DNA of 64,000 nt from Endothia cerciana (GCA_026119935.1 JALRMH010000039.1:248001-312000), one strand, 5' to 3'; shown: positions 45,508-58,471, counted from the first letter of the stretch. Made by a program: numbers and translations. Notes: generated by a model not told the origin, from the sequence alone.

Positions 45508-47149
45508 ATGCCTTCAACAAAGGTTATCGTCGTCGGAGCCGGCCCAGTCGGCTCCCTAGCCGCTCTGTACTCTGCGCAAAGAGGATACGATGTTGAGATC
45601 TACGAACTACGGGATGGTACGCCGCCCCGGGACATCTGAATTCCCCCCACCCCCAGGCACCGAGAAGTGCTCATGAGTGTCATCTTCACGATGGGACCTG
45701 ACGCTGCACAGACCTACGGGACCCTTCGACGGTTCCGTTGAACTTCACAAAGTCCATCAATCTGGCTCTCTCAGTACGGGGCATAACTGCTATGCAGCAT
45801 GCCGAGCCAAACACGTCAGAGGGAAAACGCAAACTGCTCGACCATGTCTTGGCGGCAACGATCCCCATGAGGGGCCGCATGATCCACGGCAGGAAAGCCA
45901 ACGGGGATCTGTATGAGGAGCCACAGGACTACGACGTCCATGGACGAGTGAGTCCCTCTCAGCCAAGTGTGCACAAGAACGTTTTCATGCTGACAGGTAC
46001 GATCAGGCGATATTCGCCGTCGATCGGGGAGGCCTGAACAAGCGCCTCCTCGACGTCCTCGAGGCCATGCCCAACGTGAAGTTCTTCTTCAACCACAAGC
46101 TCACGGGCGCCGACTTCCGGAAGCGCAAGGCCTGGTTCGAGAAGCGCAGCGGCACGACGCCCGGCGGCCGTCCTCACGAGATCGAGATCGACTTCGACCT
46201 CATGCTCGGCGCGGACGGCGCCCACTCCGCGGTGCGCTACCACATGATGAAGTACACGCGCATGGACTACGAACAGCGGTATATCGACACGCTGTGGTGC
46301 GAGTTCCAGATCCAGCCGAGGTCCCAGCACGACAGCTCGGACCCCATGAGCCGGTTCCGCATATCCCCCAACCACCTGCACATTTGGCCCGGGAAGGAGT
46401 TCATGTTCATCGCGATCCCGAGCGAGGACGGCACGTTCACGTGCACGCTCTTCGCCCCCGGCGAGAAGTACGCCTTCCTAGAGAGCGACCCGGCCAACGT
46501 GCCGGCTTTCTTTGACCAGTACTTCCCCGGCGTGACGGAGCTCATCCCGCCAGGGGAGCTGATCACGTCCTTCGAGAGGAACCCGCACCTGCCCCTCATC
46601 ACGATCAAGTGCAAGCCTCACCACTTCTCCTCCTCCGTCGTGCTCCTCGGCGACGCCTCGCACGCGATGGTGCCGTTCTACGGACAGGGGATGAACGCGG
46701 GGCTGGAGGACGTGCGGACGTTGTTCACCTTCCTCGACAGGTTCCCTGCCTCGGACCGGGCGAGGGCGCTGGACAAGTACACCGCCCACCGGGTGCCCGA
46801 CGCGCACAGCATCAACGACCTCGCGCTGCAGAACTACACAGAGATGCGCGCGAGCGTCCTGTCGCCTACGTACAGGCTGCGCAAGTTCCTGGAGGAGAGC
46901 CTAAGCAAGTACCTGCCCAGCCTGGGCTGGCAGACAAAATACAGCCGCGTGTCGTTCAGTAATGAGCGGTACTCGGAGGTCATTGCACGGAGCGAGCATC
47001 AGGGTAAGATGCTGATGAGGACATTCTTTGGCGCGGTGGGCCTGCCGGCCTTGGTGGGCGCGGCTGTGCTGTGGGCAAGGTATCGGAGGGTGGCTGAGAC
47101 GAGTCTGAGGGCGGTGTTTGAGGCCGTTGCCGGCACTGTTAGACGGTGA
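45508..47149 (+). CDS. bna4: Kynurenine 3-monooxygenase
   Basis: Three exons (45508-45616, 45712-45947, 46007-47149) with introns of 95 and 59 nt give 495 residues. An FAD-binding [10 protein letters not shown] motif is at ~10-19. Exon 2 supplies the substrate-site segment [18 protein letters not shown], and the exon 2/3 junction gives [33 protein letters not shown] and [23 protein letters not shown] are the second FAD motif and active-site region. A C-terminal hydrophobic helix ([16 protein letters not shown]) with basic flank fits anchoring in the outer mitochondrial membrane. The enzyme converts L-kynurenine to 3-hydroxykynurenine with NADPH and O2, in de novo NAD synthesis from tryptophan. 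Confidence 0.94.
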
Positions 47150-47298
47150 GGATCAGAAGAAGGCGAGGATCCGCATGTGTACACATATCACCTGAGCACG
47201 AATAGATGGCCAGCATGCCCCAAGGAGCAAGGACTCAACCCACGCTGATGGTTCAAAAAGATATCTGGGCAACTCCCACATCTGTTTCCAAGATTCAT

Positions 47299-47700
47299 TC
47301 AAACATCCACCAATGAAGGCACTGATTCGTCGTTACTCCTACCTGATGCCGCCCGTCTTCTCCTATCCGCTAGATTCCTCCGTGATACACTGTAACACAG
47401 CCTGACCGTTGCATACAATATCACACCGATTACGCAGCCCACGATGAACCCAGCTCCTAATTGCACCGTCGTCGGCTGGCCACTAATCAGGCCCATCGAG
47501 CCTGCGTTATTAACGTTGCTGCTGTCCGTGTCGTTGTCACTGCCGCTGGGGTCCATCGAGGGGATTCCGGAACTCATGCCGGGAGATCCGTCTTGGTCGG
47601 AAGAGTGGTCTGCTGTGACAGTTTTGAGGAGGATTTGCACAGCGATGATGAGGATGATGAAGCGGTTGAGGATGGGTATAGAATCCATCGTCGAGATCAT
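47299..47700 (-). CDS. Putative single-pass membrane protein with signal peptide
   Basis: The uninterrupted frame from ATG 47700 encodes 133 residues; a second in-frame ATG gives 129. A hydrophobic N-terminus (FIILIIAVQILLKTVTA) looks like a signal peptide. It is followed by an acidic Ser/Gly/Asp-rich exposed part with sequon NDTD. A membrane helix (AGFIVGCVIGVILYATV) and a very basic cytosolic tail (RRNLADRRRRAASGR) complete a type I topology. No enzyme domain is visible. Similar small stalked proteins occur widely in fungal genomes without known function. Confidence 0.55.
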   Translation of the reverse strand: MISTMDSIPILNRFIILIIAVQILLKTVTADHSSDQDGSPGMSSGIPSMDPSGSDNDTDSSNVNNAGSMGLISGQPTTVQLGAGFIVGCVIGVILYATVRLCYSVSRRNLADRRRRAASGRSNDESVPSLVDV

Positions 47701-49162
47701 TCAATCGCCGCCGCTATCCTGATAATCTCTGCCTATTCGCAAGCCGTCTGCCCCGTCGAATCGACGAAATGGTGGGGTCCCTTGCGATGGGGTTCGGCTC
47801 GATCTAAGCGGCTTCGTGATCCTCTTTGCAACCCAAAGATCTTTTCTGAAACGTGAGAGCATGAAGGTTCGGTCTCATTGCCTTCTTGCTGAGACTCTGA
47901 CAGGGCTCCACCTGTCTGCATGCAATATAGAGTCGCCCCCGAGCGGCTTGCTGACGTGTCAAGCCCAGCGCTTTAGGCGTCGGACCTTGTTTTTAAGCAA
48001 CTGCGTGATCTTCCCAAAAAATACAAAGTCGTCTTCTCCCGCTAGATGGTCCAATCCGTACGTTCTTTCCAAAGGGGACGGCGAACGGGTGAAGCTTCGC
48101 TTCGTTCCGGCAACTCGCAGTTCCGTGTCAGGAAGCGGGATCCCCCAACTTAAAGTTTGAGCTGTAATGTTCGTCGACGTCGTTACCTGACCAAGGTCGC
48201 AAGCCCAGCCTTTGATCGCCTCGAACGGATACAGTTCTTCAATATCGATAACCCGACAAAGGCCTTCTCGTCATCTCCCTTCCTTGGACCCTCTGCCTCA
48301 TTCGTGAAAACTGGGGTGGCAATCCCAAGATGGGCGGTGGCACGTCGCCCAACCTCACGATCCTGTGCCACGCGATCGACGTTTCGCGTTGGGCCTAGCA
48401 GATTGTCCGGGTCTAGTGTTTGTGTCTTCGTGCTCACGCCCGTAGGCCGGGTGTGACGTGGAGAGCAATGCAAAGCGAGATGTCGATTTTGACGGCCGCC
48501 AGGCCGGTTCACATCAAAATCAGGCCAGCTGTGGGATTCTAGGTTGTAACTCAGTCGCGACTTCCGATGCCCTCTGAGGCCGTTTGAACACTGTTGACGT
48601 CTGCGTCATGGCTGTCTGTCAAAAAAGATTTGCCTGTGTAGTACTCGAGAAAGGGGATGTCGTGACTATAAGGCTGTCTGCGGTTGAAGCTTTCATGGCC
48701 TTGATGTTGCATGAACGTGATCCTCGGGCTGAAGAGACAGCATAAGAAAATCAGGTACCCACCATGTCAGACCAGCGTTAGGGTATGCGCCAGCTCCCGA
48801 GTAGATGCTGACTGTTGCACTGAACATTTTTGTAGGCATGTAGAGAACATCTGCAAGTGGACCTGTAATAGCCCTCGAATGCGCATGCAAGAGTGGCATT
48901 GCAACACGCCGGCTTGACTCATCATGCCGTCTGACGGGCACCGGACGAGCACAGTCCTACGCTAGGCACAGCGATCGCGCTTATCTGTGCTGGCTCACCG
49001 CTTAGAGACGAATTCATGATAGTCAGGAAAACAAAGGTCATGACTGGAAGTACCAACGCGGGTGCGACTAGTACGGACGCTTGGGGTCGCCATCGACGAA
49101 CTACATATTTGCATCCTATAGGTACCGACCTGCTTACTGTCAGTTCTGTAGGCTTGGCAACT

Positions 49163-49176
49163 CCCCCCCCCCCCCC
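49163..49176. repeat. Homopolymer run of 14 C
   Basis: Fourteen consecutive C followed by GGG, in intergenic DNA. It is the strand mirror of the run at 38151-38164. Confidence 0.9.
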
Positions 49177-49945
49177 GGGTAGAAAAGACAAAAAAAGATA
49201 ACCTACTTCTCAACAACGACAAAACGCCTTTTCTATCTCATAGAAGAGGCATAACCTTTAAGAGAACGACAAGGACCGGTTTTCCCCGGTCCAGTCTGAC
49301 GTGTTGCATTCGAACTCTGGAGCAACTTCTTACCCGTCCAGTAACTACAACCTCGAAATCAGACTTCAAGCCACAGAGAGTGATTAATTAGGGCAGAGAC
49401 TCGTGCTTCTGATGCCAGTATAGGTGAAGTGAATAATCTTTGACTATGATTCGCCAAGGTGAGCTTCAGACGTTGTAACACATGTAGTTCTGCTGACCTT
49501 CTCTTCGATGTTTCTTGTTTCTTACATCTACCCTTGCGGTTCTTGTTTTCATGTATCGTTCGAAATGCAACTCTGCACGCCTAAAAGACTTCAGACGAGG
49601 CCTTTCTCAGTACGCTTCCAGGTTATTGACCGAACTCTGGACCCGTGTGTGAGGCAAGAAATGTGTACCATTTATTGGTATGCACATGTTTCCCGGAAAA
49701 TAGAACTAGGGTGTGGACTCTGTTTCTTGCCATCGACAAAGCTCGATTTTAGATGGCAAGGGTTGTAGAGATATGGGGCTCCAGCTATGGACTGCCATCA
49801 CGAAGCATTACCGGGGCAATACAGGGGCAAGCACTTAGAGATCGACTCCCGACGCCCATCCATATTCTTTCCTGTAGGTCACATACTCACAAATCAGGTT
49901 GTTGGGCCTAATCTCATGGATAAATAAGCTATTTCTATCCATACA

Positions 49946-50200
49946 AGCTTGCGAGATTGGTATGAACGGGTCGAGAAGGTTATCAACGAGTTCAATCCAG
50001 ATCCCATCCGCTTCTCGGACGGCAGCTTGTACACGATGGACTTCGACGCATTAAAGGAGGTCTAGGCCAACTGTGCCTATGCCAAGAAAGACTAATTTAG
50101 GATGGGTTTCCAGTGGTTGATCCGAGCATAGGCTTTCACTAGCAAGTGTAAACACTATAGATTATACAGCCGGGAAGCTGTGGTCACGGAAGCTCACGGA
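49946..50200 (+). pseudogene. Decayed coding fragment of unknown family
   Basis: One frame reads SLRDWYERVEKVINEFNPDP, then SDGSLYTMDFDALKEV, stop, ANCAYAKKD, stop, FRMGFQWLIRA, stop. All three stops are TAG or TAA in positions where CAG or CAA would restore a smooth reading, which fits RIP-type decay. No family was recognised, and there is no intact gene on either side. Confidence 0.4.
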
Positions 50201-51176
50201 GTTCTTATGCATAGTAGTTGCAAACCGCCTTGAAAGTACGGACTATCACTAGCTTTTAAGGCATACAGAATTGTGGGCTTGGCCCGGTGTTCGCTACATA
50301 GGATGGAAAAGATCAACCCCAGATTAACCAGCCGAGGCAAGACATTCTCGACCAGTAGAGGAAATTACACATGTAGGACAGAATGTTCAAGCATCTGGCG
50401 CGACAAAGATATTTTGGGTTTTGGACTCCTTGTTCATCACTCCCCCAAAGATAAGGACGTTCTGACCGCAGCAGGTTTGGTTTCCTCGATGCCGTCCGCG
50501 ACTCTGGTCGGCTGAGGTCCCGTCCCGCCCACACCACCCGGGCACCACACCTGAGCGGGATTTCCGGCTGGGCCTGGGCCACCGACACCCTGGGGCCCCA
50601 CGTGTCCGGCCGCGGGTGTCAATTTTGCCTTACTAAGTATCAAGGTTGCGAGAAATCAGAGATACCAAGTGTGAGGCTGGCGTGGGTGTAGCATCTCGTG
50701 ACAACCAAGATGAAACTTTGCGTAGGGTATACAGGGATCCTCAAAGGCAGCATAGTGAGAGCCAAGAACCGTAATAGCTTGTCCTGCAGACCATTGTGAG
50801 TTAGCTCGCCATGGCAGGCGATGTAGAGACAAGCCTATGGGAACGGTCGACGTGGTGCAGCATCCGATGTTTGGTACCATTCCATGCTGGGCGATCTGAT
50901 ATGATATTCTGCAGCGGATGCGCGCCCGACTATCATCTCTCCACAAAGAGGTAGTTACGGTTTGTTACAAAAGCCTGGATGGTCCACCCTTCCCACTTTT
51001 GAATTCTGTTTTCAACGACTATACTCTGTCCTACGGCATTGGGATATCAGCCTCAAGTGTGACATTGGTATCAGGTCATATTCAGTTGCACAATAAACGC
51101 ACAAGAAAAGCTTACGCTATCTTCTGGAAGCTGGACCTTATTATTCATTTAGTTGTGGAGCATGCGCCCCGGCACA

Positions 51177-52942
51177 ATGGCCCCTGAGAAGGACGAGGGT
51201 GTCAACTACGTCCACGGGGAGACGGGCACTGGACTGCATACCGCTGCTGAACGAGGACAGTTTGCGACAGACAAGTGAGCTAGAGTTAACCCAACGCAGC
51301 ATACACTCTTTACCAACGTTTCTCTTTAGATATGGACATCCGCTCGTGAAGTTCGACCCGCAGGCCGAGGCCAAGCTGAGGCTCAAAATCGACTTGATGG
51401 TGGTGCCTACTGTCGCTGTCCTTTATCTTTTCTGCTTCATCGACCGTGCAAATATCGGTAAGCGCGCCTGCTCTTCCAAGAAGGATCGTGGCAGGCAATC
51501 GCTGACACAAAGCCAGGCAACGCCCGACTCGCAGGACTCGAGAAAGACCTGGGACTTGTGAAGAACGACTACAACGCGTTGTTATCCGTATTCTATATCA
51601 GCTACGTCCTTTCCGAGATTCCCTCCAATGTCGTCTGCAAATGGATCGGACCGGGGTGGTATCTGCCCGCCATGTCGCTCGGCTTCGGCATCTCGTCCCT
51701 GGGCACAGCGTTCGTGAAGAACCAGGCTCAAGCATCCGGTGTGCGATTTGTACTCGGGATCTTCGAGGCTGGTATGATGCCGGGCATTGCGTACTACCTG
51801 TCAAGATGGTACCGTCGCAGCGAGCTTGCCTTTCGTCTGTCACTATACATCGTGATGGCGCCATTGGCTGGTGCGTTTGGTGGCCTGTTGGCATCGGCCA
51901 TCTTGAGATTGCCTCACTTCGGCGGCCTGCATACGTGGAGGATGATTTTTGGTGAGAACCAGAACAGACAATCAGCAAAGGGCAGGGCGCTAATTATCAT
52001 ACAGCAATCGAGGGGATCATCACCATTGGCTTGTCTATCACCGCGTTCTGTAAGTCACACCAGTCCTTACCATAAGCCCCAGGCTCGTACCTAGGTACAC
52101 AAACGGACTGATCAATCTTCTTCGCGCAAGTTACACTCACCGATAGACCCGAGACAGCTCGCTGGCTCAACCAGGAGGAAAAGGACCTAGCTGTTGCGCG
52201 CGTGAAATCCGAGCGTGTCGGGCAGACTCAGGTACTTGACTCAATCGACAAGAAGAAACTCCTGCGCGGCATCCTCAACCCAATTACGCTCTCGACTGCG
52301 TTCGTCTTCTTACTCAACAACGTGACGGTCCAGGGGCTAGCTTTCTTCGCGCCGACCATTGTCAAGACCATCTACCCGGAGGCCTCGACGGTTACACAGC
52401 AGCTCTACACGGTGCCGCCTTATGTTGTCGGCGCCTTCTTTACCGTGTTGATTCCCTTGCTCAGCTGGATGTTCGATAGACGACAGATTCTCATGATCTC
52501 CTCTGGACCTCTTGTGATGGCCGGATACATTATGTTCCTGGCCAGCGAGAACCTGCATGTCCGGTACGGTGCGACATTCCTGATCACCTCCGGGGCCTTC
52601 ATGCTTGGTGCCCTCACAAATGCCCAAGTCAGTGCAAACGTCGTCAGTGATACAGCGAGGAGTAGTGCCATAGGCACAAACGTGATGGTGGGAAATGTCG
52701 GAGGATTGATCTCGACATGGAGCTTCCTAAGCTGGGATGGCCCGAACTATCATATCGGCAATGGGCTGAACCTAGCCACTTCCTCATCTGTACTGATAAT
52801 AACCACCTTGACACTCATATGGATGAATGTGGACAATAAGAAGCGGGATAATCGGAGCATTGAGGAAGAGCTAGCCGGTCTCTCGCCAGAAGGGGCTTCG
52901 GATCTGGACTGGAAGCATCCTGCCTTTAGATGGCGGCCATAG
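51177..52942 (+). CDS. Dal5-type (anion:cation symporter family) MFS transporter
   Basis: Five exons (51177-51274, 51330-51457, 51517-51951, 52005-52049, 52131-52942) with introns of 55, 59, 53 and 81 nt give 505 residues. All phases close. An alternative in-frame ATG at 51162 would add five residues. Family marks include LRLKIDLMVVPTVAVLYLFCFIDRANIGNAR at the first helix, LLSVFYISYVLSEIPSNV, RFVLGIFEAGMMPGIAYYLSRWY, and DRPETARWL after helix 6. The second half has the LNNVTVQGLAFFAPTIV helix. This is the allantoate/nicotinate/vitamin-type permease group of the plasma membrane (yeast Dal5, Tna1, Vht1). The substrate cannot be read from sequence. Confidence 0.88.
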
Positions 52943-53022
52943 GAGCAGCCTGATGGCCCGGCCATCTGGAATAACAATACACGCAGCAAAGCCTTTTTCT
53001 GTCTTCTCGATCCTGCGCTCCA

Positions 53023-53631
53023 CTATTTGGTACCTAGAACACTCGAACCCGTCTGCTCATCATGGAGCTGGTGTGATGTTTTCGTCCCCTCCTGACGCTT
53101 CACCTCAGCCAATGACCCTCCCGTGTTGGAATTAGGCCCGCCTATGACAGTGTCGTTCTCAATCTGATGTTGCGCGATCTGCCTCGGCGATGCGAAAACA
53201 CTGGAGATGGCGACGAAGCCTAGCCCAAGTCCGATGACCATGGCAGCTTGACCACCAAGGCTCCTGTTTGAGTTCTCATTAGCATTCTGAGTTTGAAACT
53301 TCTCCAAAGTTACACATTGTGATTAGGTCCAAGCAGGAAGCCAGGCCTTGCTAAGCATACGGTCGAAAACCAGAGCATGGCCAAGAATAAAACGAAGCTC
53401 GGTCGAAGCCCCTTACCTGTTTGTTCTCTCCCGGTGCTCAGGGTTCGGCGCCTCCTGACCATATGGTCCGCCAAGGTCGTCGTCTTTCTTGTCGTGGGGT
53501 GGGATTGCATAGCTTGCCCGCTGTGTCGTGACGGGCGATGGTACTAGCCATGGCCGGCTAGGCCTCAACGTAGTCGAGGCATAGCGGTTAATACCCGCTG
53601 TACGAAATGGAATCATTCTCGTAGTAGACAT
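53023..53631 (-). CDS. Small putative mitochondrial membrane protein
   Basis: Two exons (53631-53417 and 53263-53023) with a 153-nt phase-2 intron give 151 residues. The N-terminus (MSTTRMIPFRTAGINRYAST) is basic, Ser/Thr-rich and without acidic residues, like a mitochondrial presequence. A polar linker with GGPYGQEAPNPEHR precedes one hydrophobic helix (AAMVIGLGLGFVAISSVFA), and the tail is hydrophilic. The build resembles small fungal inner-membrane proteins of unknown function. The splice was chosen because it continues the frame directly into the helix. It converges tail-to-tail with the Dal5-type carrier, 80 bases apart. Confidence 0.6.
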
Positions 53632-55472
53632 ATTTCAAAAGGTGATGAGTTGGGTTCGACACAAGATAATGTCCCGTGAAGAGGGAGAATTGAAACCAAG
53701 GGATTTCTCGAGAACGCGTCCCGACATGTATTGCGTCATACCTCAACGCGGCTCATTTAAGGGCACATGATGCTTCGATCGCCAGGTTCCAGCACTAGAG
53801 GCGCTAGAAGAATGGAGAATCGAGACCTATGGCATTCCAAGGCCGTTTTTTTCGTACCACATCCCAGTCGTGCAGTGAGTGACAAGCACGACAAGGTTAT
53901 TTTCGGTCCAGAATGCGGTTAATGAGAATATTTCAAGTATACCTGTTTATGCTTGTGCAAACATCAACCGTAGCCGTGCAGGGCTATCTTTGTATATGAG
54001 CGGAGCTTTACCAAAGAAAATCCATCAAAGGTACAATTCTCACAGCTAATTGGATCATATATAAACCCAGCTAAATCCTCTACTTTCAGTGGAAAATACA
54101 ATACACGGGAAAGTTCATGGGAGCTTAAAACTGATGGCATCTCAGCAAGTGCCCGAAGGACCCCTATATATGAACGTGTTGGGAGTGCTGTTGCACGTCC
54201 CAGTACGAAAACGTGACCGAGGCTCTGCTTATTGGATTTCAAATGGGAGAGAGTTTCTACTTATACACAAATAGACAAGATAGAAAAAGACATAGATGAC
54301 CAAACTCTTATGGGTCGGAGATTGATTATGACTCGCGCAGCAAGGACACACATGTTTATGAAAACATGAGTGTACAAAAGCAGGATATCCTCCTCAAATG
54401 ACTCCAAAGGCCCATGATACAAAAGCTCCTCATCTCGGCTTGTTTACTGCATGCCTATACGGAACCATAGAGACAAGGATGTATGCAATAGTGTCGGCAA
54501 TAGCCTCCTAGGGACAGCTTTCTATGTATAGCCTCACATGGAGGAAGTGCCTTTCAAGAGGCAATAATTAACATCCTACTCCTAGTTGCCTCCTATCAGT
54601 GTGACTTCAAATTGAACCATTCCTTTTTTTCTTTCTTACTTTCTGTTCTTCTTCGTTTCTCCCCTTCCCCTCTGCCCATAGCAATTCTGCTAAATGATAC
54701 AAGGGAGCATATCTATTCTTCACAGCGTCACGTCGTAAGCGCCGCCCGTTCCAGTACTGAGCGCACTGGAACCAAGTGGACTTATAGCACCCACCTGCGG
54801 GTGTACTTTGGACATTACTGGAAGGCATCATAAGGAAACAAAGCATCTTAGAAATGCTTCCAGATGACGGTGATACACGTGTAGAATTTATAGCTTCAAT
54901 GTAGTTATAATATATATACTGTTGGAAGTCAACATGAGGGTTGAGTGTAGTGATATTTACGCTGTACAGCAGCTGTGGGGCACTGCGACGCACCATTCTT
55001 GCACCATTCTTGCACCATTGACGACTTTGACAATGGCGCCCTTGGAGGGTCTTTCAGGGGTCCCGGCATTCTGAAACCGTTAAACTTCGATAGCACTTAA
55101 ACTCTACAGCATCTCCGATTCGCCTCAGTTCCCCTTCTATCTTTCTTGCCCTTGTTCCTCAATGCTGGTTTCGACCCTCAAAGGAATAGTGGGCACATTA
55201 TAGATCCAGGGTGTACCCATTTGTTTCGCAGCGCGTGCGAGTTTGGGCCGGACCGCGGCCGTATCTTTCTCCGCATACGGAGCACTTCTCAGTGAAGTCC
55301 GGCGTCGGCCTTGGATGACTAGCCGGAACCCTCAAATCTCATCTTCTTGCACCGGTGGTCTGCCACTCCTCATTTTGCCAGCCAGACCACTTAAATCTGC
55401 TCCACAGACGTCAAAAGCCGATACTTCCGGAGACCGAGGATCTACCTACGTTATCATTCTGAATTCTCTACC
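53632..55472. other. 1.8-kb intergenic region
   Basis: AT-richer DNA with short frames only. It holds upstream sequences of the small mitochondrial protein gene and the DHA1 carrier. Nothing else was recognised. Confidence 0.45.
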
Positions 55473-57018
55473 ATGGACGAGACGGCGCCGCTGCTGCCGG
55501 ACACGGCCACGGCGATCCCAGTAGACGACAGGATCCAAAACAAAGACATCGTCGACTTCGATCCCAATGGCGACGCAGAGAATCCTATGGACTGGCCCGT
55601 GGCCTATAAGTGGGGCATCGTTACCCTTCTCGCCGCCATGGCGTTTACGGTCACCTTCACATGCATCTCAGTGGTCCCTATCGCAAATATCATCGTGGAT
55701 GATCTCGAGCGCGGCGCAGGTTCCAGCTCCGGCTCAGCCGCCGTCCTGCTGGTGACGATCTGGGAACTGGGCGAAGCAGCGGGCCCCCTTTTCATTGCGC
55801 CATTGTCTGAGCTGTTTGGGAGATACCCCGTCATCAACGTTGCGAACGCTCTGTTCATTGCTTTCACCGCGCTCACTGCCTTGAGCCCAAGCACAGATGT
55901 GATCATCGTGAGTCGCGCGCTGACGGGCCTTGCGGTCGCATCGAATGTGTTGGCTCCAGCAATTGTCGGCGACATGTTCCCATCTGAACAGCGAGGCGCT
56001 GCCATGAGTCTCATCCAGCTGGCCCCGCTTACTGGAGGTGCCATCGGGCCTGCTATAGCCGGTGCCATCTCTCAGACTGCTGGCTGGAGGGAGTGTGTCT
56101 GGATGGCTGTGGCGCTAGCTGTTGCGTGTGAGATTGTGTTCCTCACACTCTTCAGAGAGACGTACAAGGTACCTATCCTGAGGCGCAAGGCTGCTCGCCT
56201 GAGGAAAGAGACTGGCAATTCGGCACTCAGGACCGTCTATGACTCCAAGTCCGGAGCTCACAGTTGGACGCTCATCTGGGAGTCCGTTATGCGGCCCACG
56301 ATTGTGCTCAAGAGCAGCTTTGTGCTGCAGGCTCTGTCCTTTTACGGATCATTTCTCTTTAGCTATTTCTACATCATGTCAACGACCTTACCGGGCATTT
56401 TGCAGGATATCTATCACTTCTCACCAGTTGCGACTGGTATCGCATTTATCACCTTCAGTAAGCCATCTTGTCATGAGCTGCGTTAAGGGTATTTTACTAA
56501 TTTGGAACCCAGGCGTCGGATCTGCCATTGGAGTGATAATTGTCAATACCTTGCTCGACAGGATCTACATACGACTACGGGATACCCACAAAGGTATCGG
56601 GCGGCCAGAATACCGACTCCCACTGGTCATAGCAGGAAGCTTTCTGTTTCCCACCACTGTCCTCATGTATGGCTGGTCGGCGCAATTGCGACTGCATGCT
56701 GTTGTCCTACTCCTATCCGTGGCTATCATGGGGACATTCCTGATGCTAAGCTTCGTGCCGGTCATGGCCTACGTGGTAGATGCTTTTGGCGTGTATTCGG
56801 CAAGCTCAGTAACGGCTTTAATCGTCACCCGTTGCTTGATGGGCACTTTCCTGCCCCTGACTGCCCAACCCGCAGTCGACAGACTAGGCTACGGCTGGGG
56901 CATGACGATCTTTGCGGCCATCAGCATTGCCACAATACCAATTCCGCTATGTGTATACAGGTACGGGCACAAGTGGCGGCAAGCTTCAAAATACACACGA
57001 GACTCAGATCGTGAGTAA
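55473..57018 (+). CDS. DHA1-type MFS multidrug transporter
   Basis: Two exons (55473-56457 and 56513-57018) with a 55-nt phase-1 intron give 496 residues. An acidic cytosolic leader (MDETAPLLPDT) with ENPMDWP precedes twelve predicted helices. Loop 2-3 reads LSELFGRYPV, and a DHA1 motif-C-like helix has LAPLTGGAIGPAIAG. The central loop has FRETYKVPILRRKAARLRKETGN, typical of fungal drug:H+ antiporter 1 carriers. The last exon covers helices 8-12 (EYRLPLVIAGSFLFPTTVLMYGW, YVVDAFGVYSASSVTA). A plasma-membrane efflux role is likely and the substrate is unknown. It resembles the carrier at 59.3-61.1 kb in layout, so the two may be distant paralogues. Confidence 0.88.
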
Positions 57019-57799
57019 GGGCGACATTGCACTGGCATGCGGCTGTAGGCTATACGAATCACGGCGGCACTCAGGATAACACCGCGACCTTGGCGGTTCA
57101 CATACTGGTCACGGGTGTTTCCGTAGAGGGCGTTCAAAAAATCTGTCTCCGGCATAGCGTGGATTTATGTAGAAGGTGGTGCCACAAGGGATATAGGAGA
57201 CTAGCATATAGAGCGCGACAGATCGATCTTGTCTTTACGGGCCATAAACCTACTACTTGAGCGTCATCCCCTTCTCGAGGGTCCCAATAAAGGCTGCTAT
57301 TCTCTTCTTCGTCTCCCGCTTATTTGATTACCCATCAACCTGAACACGAATGGCCGCCTCTCTGTCCTGCCCAGCGTCTCCCGAACCGACTTCGCCCGCG
57401 GGCTGGCATCCAGGGCCGCACGAAACTCCTCGTCGGGCTCGACCGTGCGTGTATCTCAAAGTATGACGCCGGCACGCCGTAATTGTTTGTCCACGTGGGC
57501 AGTGAGACGAGTTGTTACCGAGCGCCTAAGATTTTAGTCTTTCAGCCTAGGTGCGGCCTGGAGCTGCGGTTGGAATTCCAACTGGAGCAACAAGGCCCCC
57601 TTAGCTGCTGTGCTCGAGTGTACTAGGCCTAACACCATTCCAGCTCATCTTGGCTGTGCAACCCAATATATATAGTTATGGTCCTACCCGATGCCCATGG
57701 TTATCCACCCCTCTATACAAGATGCGTATCTACTACATTCTGACATGATGCTTCCAAAGTCTCTTTAAAGCCCCCCACACTGCTTTCATGACACCCCGG
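57019..57799. other. Intergenic region
   Basis: This is the 3' flank of the DHA1 carrier and of the Cys-rich gene model. No additional gene was recognised. Confidence 0.45.
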
Positions 57800-58471
57800 T
57801 CATTGACGGATCTCAATCCGACATTTGTCACACGAAACCAACCGGCACTGCTCGTGGCGCGAAGACAGCGACAGCGAGGGCAGGTGCCCGCATCCAGGGT
57901 GAGGTGGCCGGTGCATCTGCTGCAGAAAGGCGCGGACACACTTCCAACAAAAGAGGTAGGCCACTTTCCTCCTCAGCCCGTCATGCACATCAATGAACCA
58001 ATGGGAGCTCTCGCCCGGAGGAGGCCGTGTGCCCGCGTCCAGGCACGCTGACCCACAGCTGTAGCACTCAGAGAGCGAGGTCTGCTGGGCATCCGTGGCA
58101 TGATCGTCGTCGTAGTCCAGGGGCATGTCTCCTGCGCGAGGGGGTCAGTGCATGTCTCTGGTGTCTCCGACGCGAACCCTCATACCGTCACCCATGGTAC
58201 CTGAACACTTGGACTGCTGGCTCTCGGCCCGTCGATATATCGGCAGCCGATTCAGAATTGTCGCCGGGGACGCTAGAGGGTCTTCCAGGACGATCTGTAC
58301 AAGCCTCGATTTGGGTGACAGCGGAGCAACTTCAGACAGGCGGCCGTATTTTCGGGTGCAGGCCTGTAAGACGGCCATGCCCCTTTCGAACGTCCACTTT
58401 TGCATGAATCCCAACGACCCGACAGGAAGGTAGTCAAACCTGTTAGACTGAGGTCCGAGGAAGTAGGCCAT
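57800..58471 (-). CDS. Hypothetical cysteine-rich (possible zinc-binding) protein
   Basis: The model has two exons (58471-58201 and 58131-57800) joined by a 69-nt phase-1 intron and gives 200 residues. The N-terminal half has no recognisable domain (FDYLPVGSLGFMQKWTFERG). The second exon has paired cysteines (CYSCGSAC, FCWKC, SCDKC) suggestive of zinc binding. A different frame over the 3' part reads FCSRC...CPRCRC, an even better zinc-ribbon pattern. Either the 3' structure is wrong or a frameshift is present. No family was recognised. Confidence 0.4.

Larger units (their letters stand above)
47701..51176. other. 3.5-kb gene-poor region
   Basis: Only short frames, several of them broken. 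A decayed coding fragment lies at 49946-50200 (listed separately), and a 14-base C run is at 49163-49176. The last part is the promoter of the Dal5-type carrier. Confidence 0.45.
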
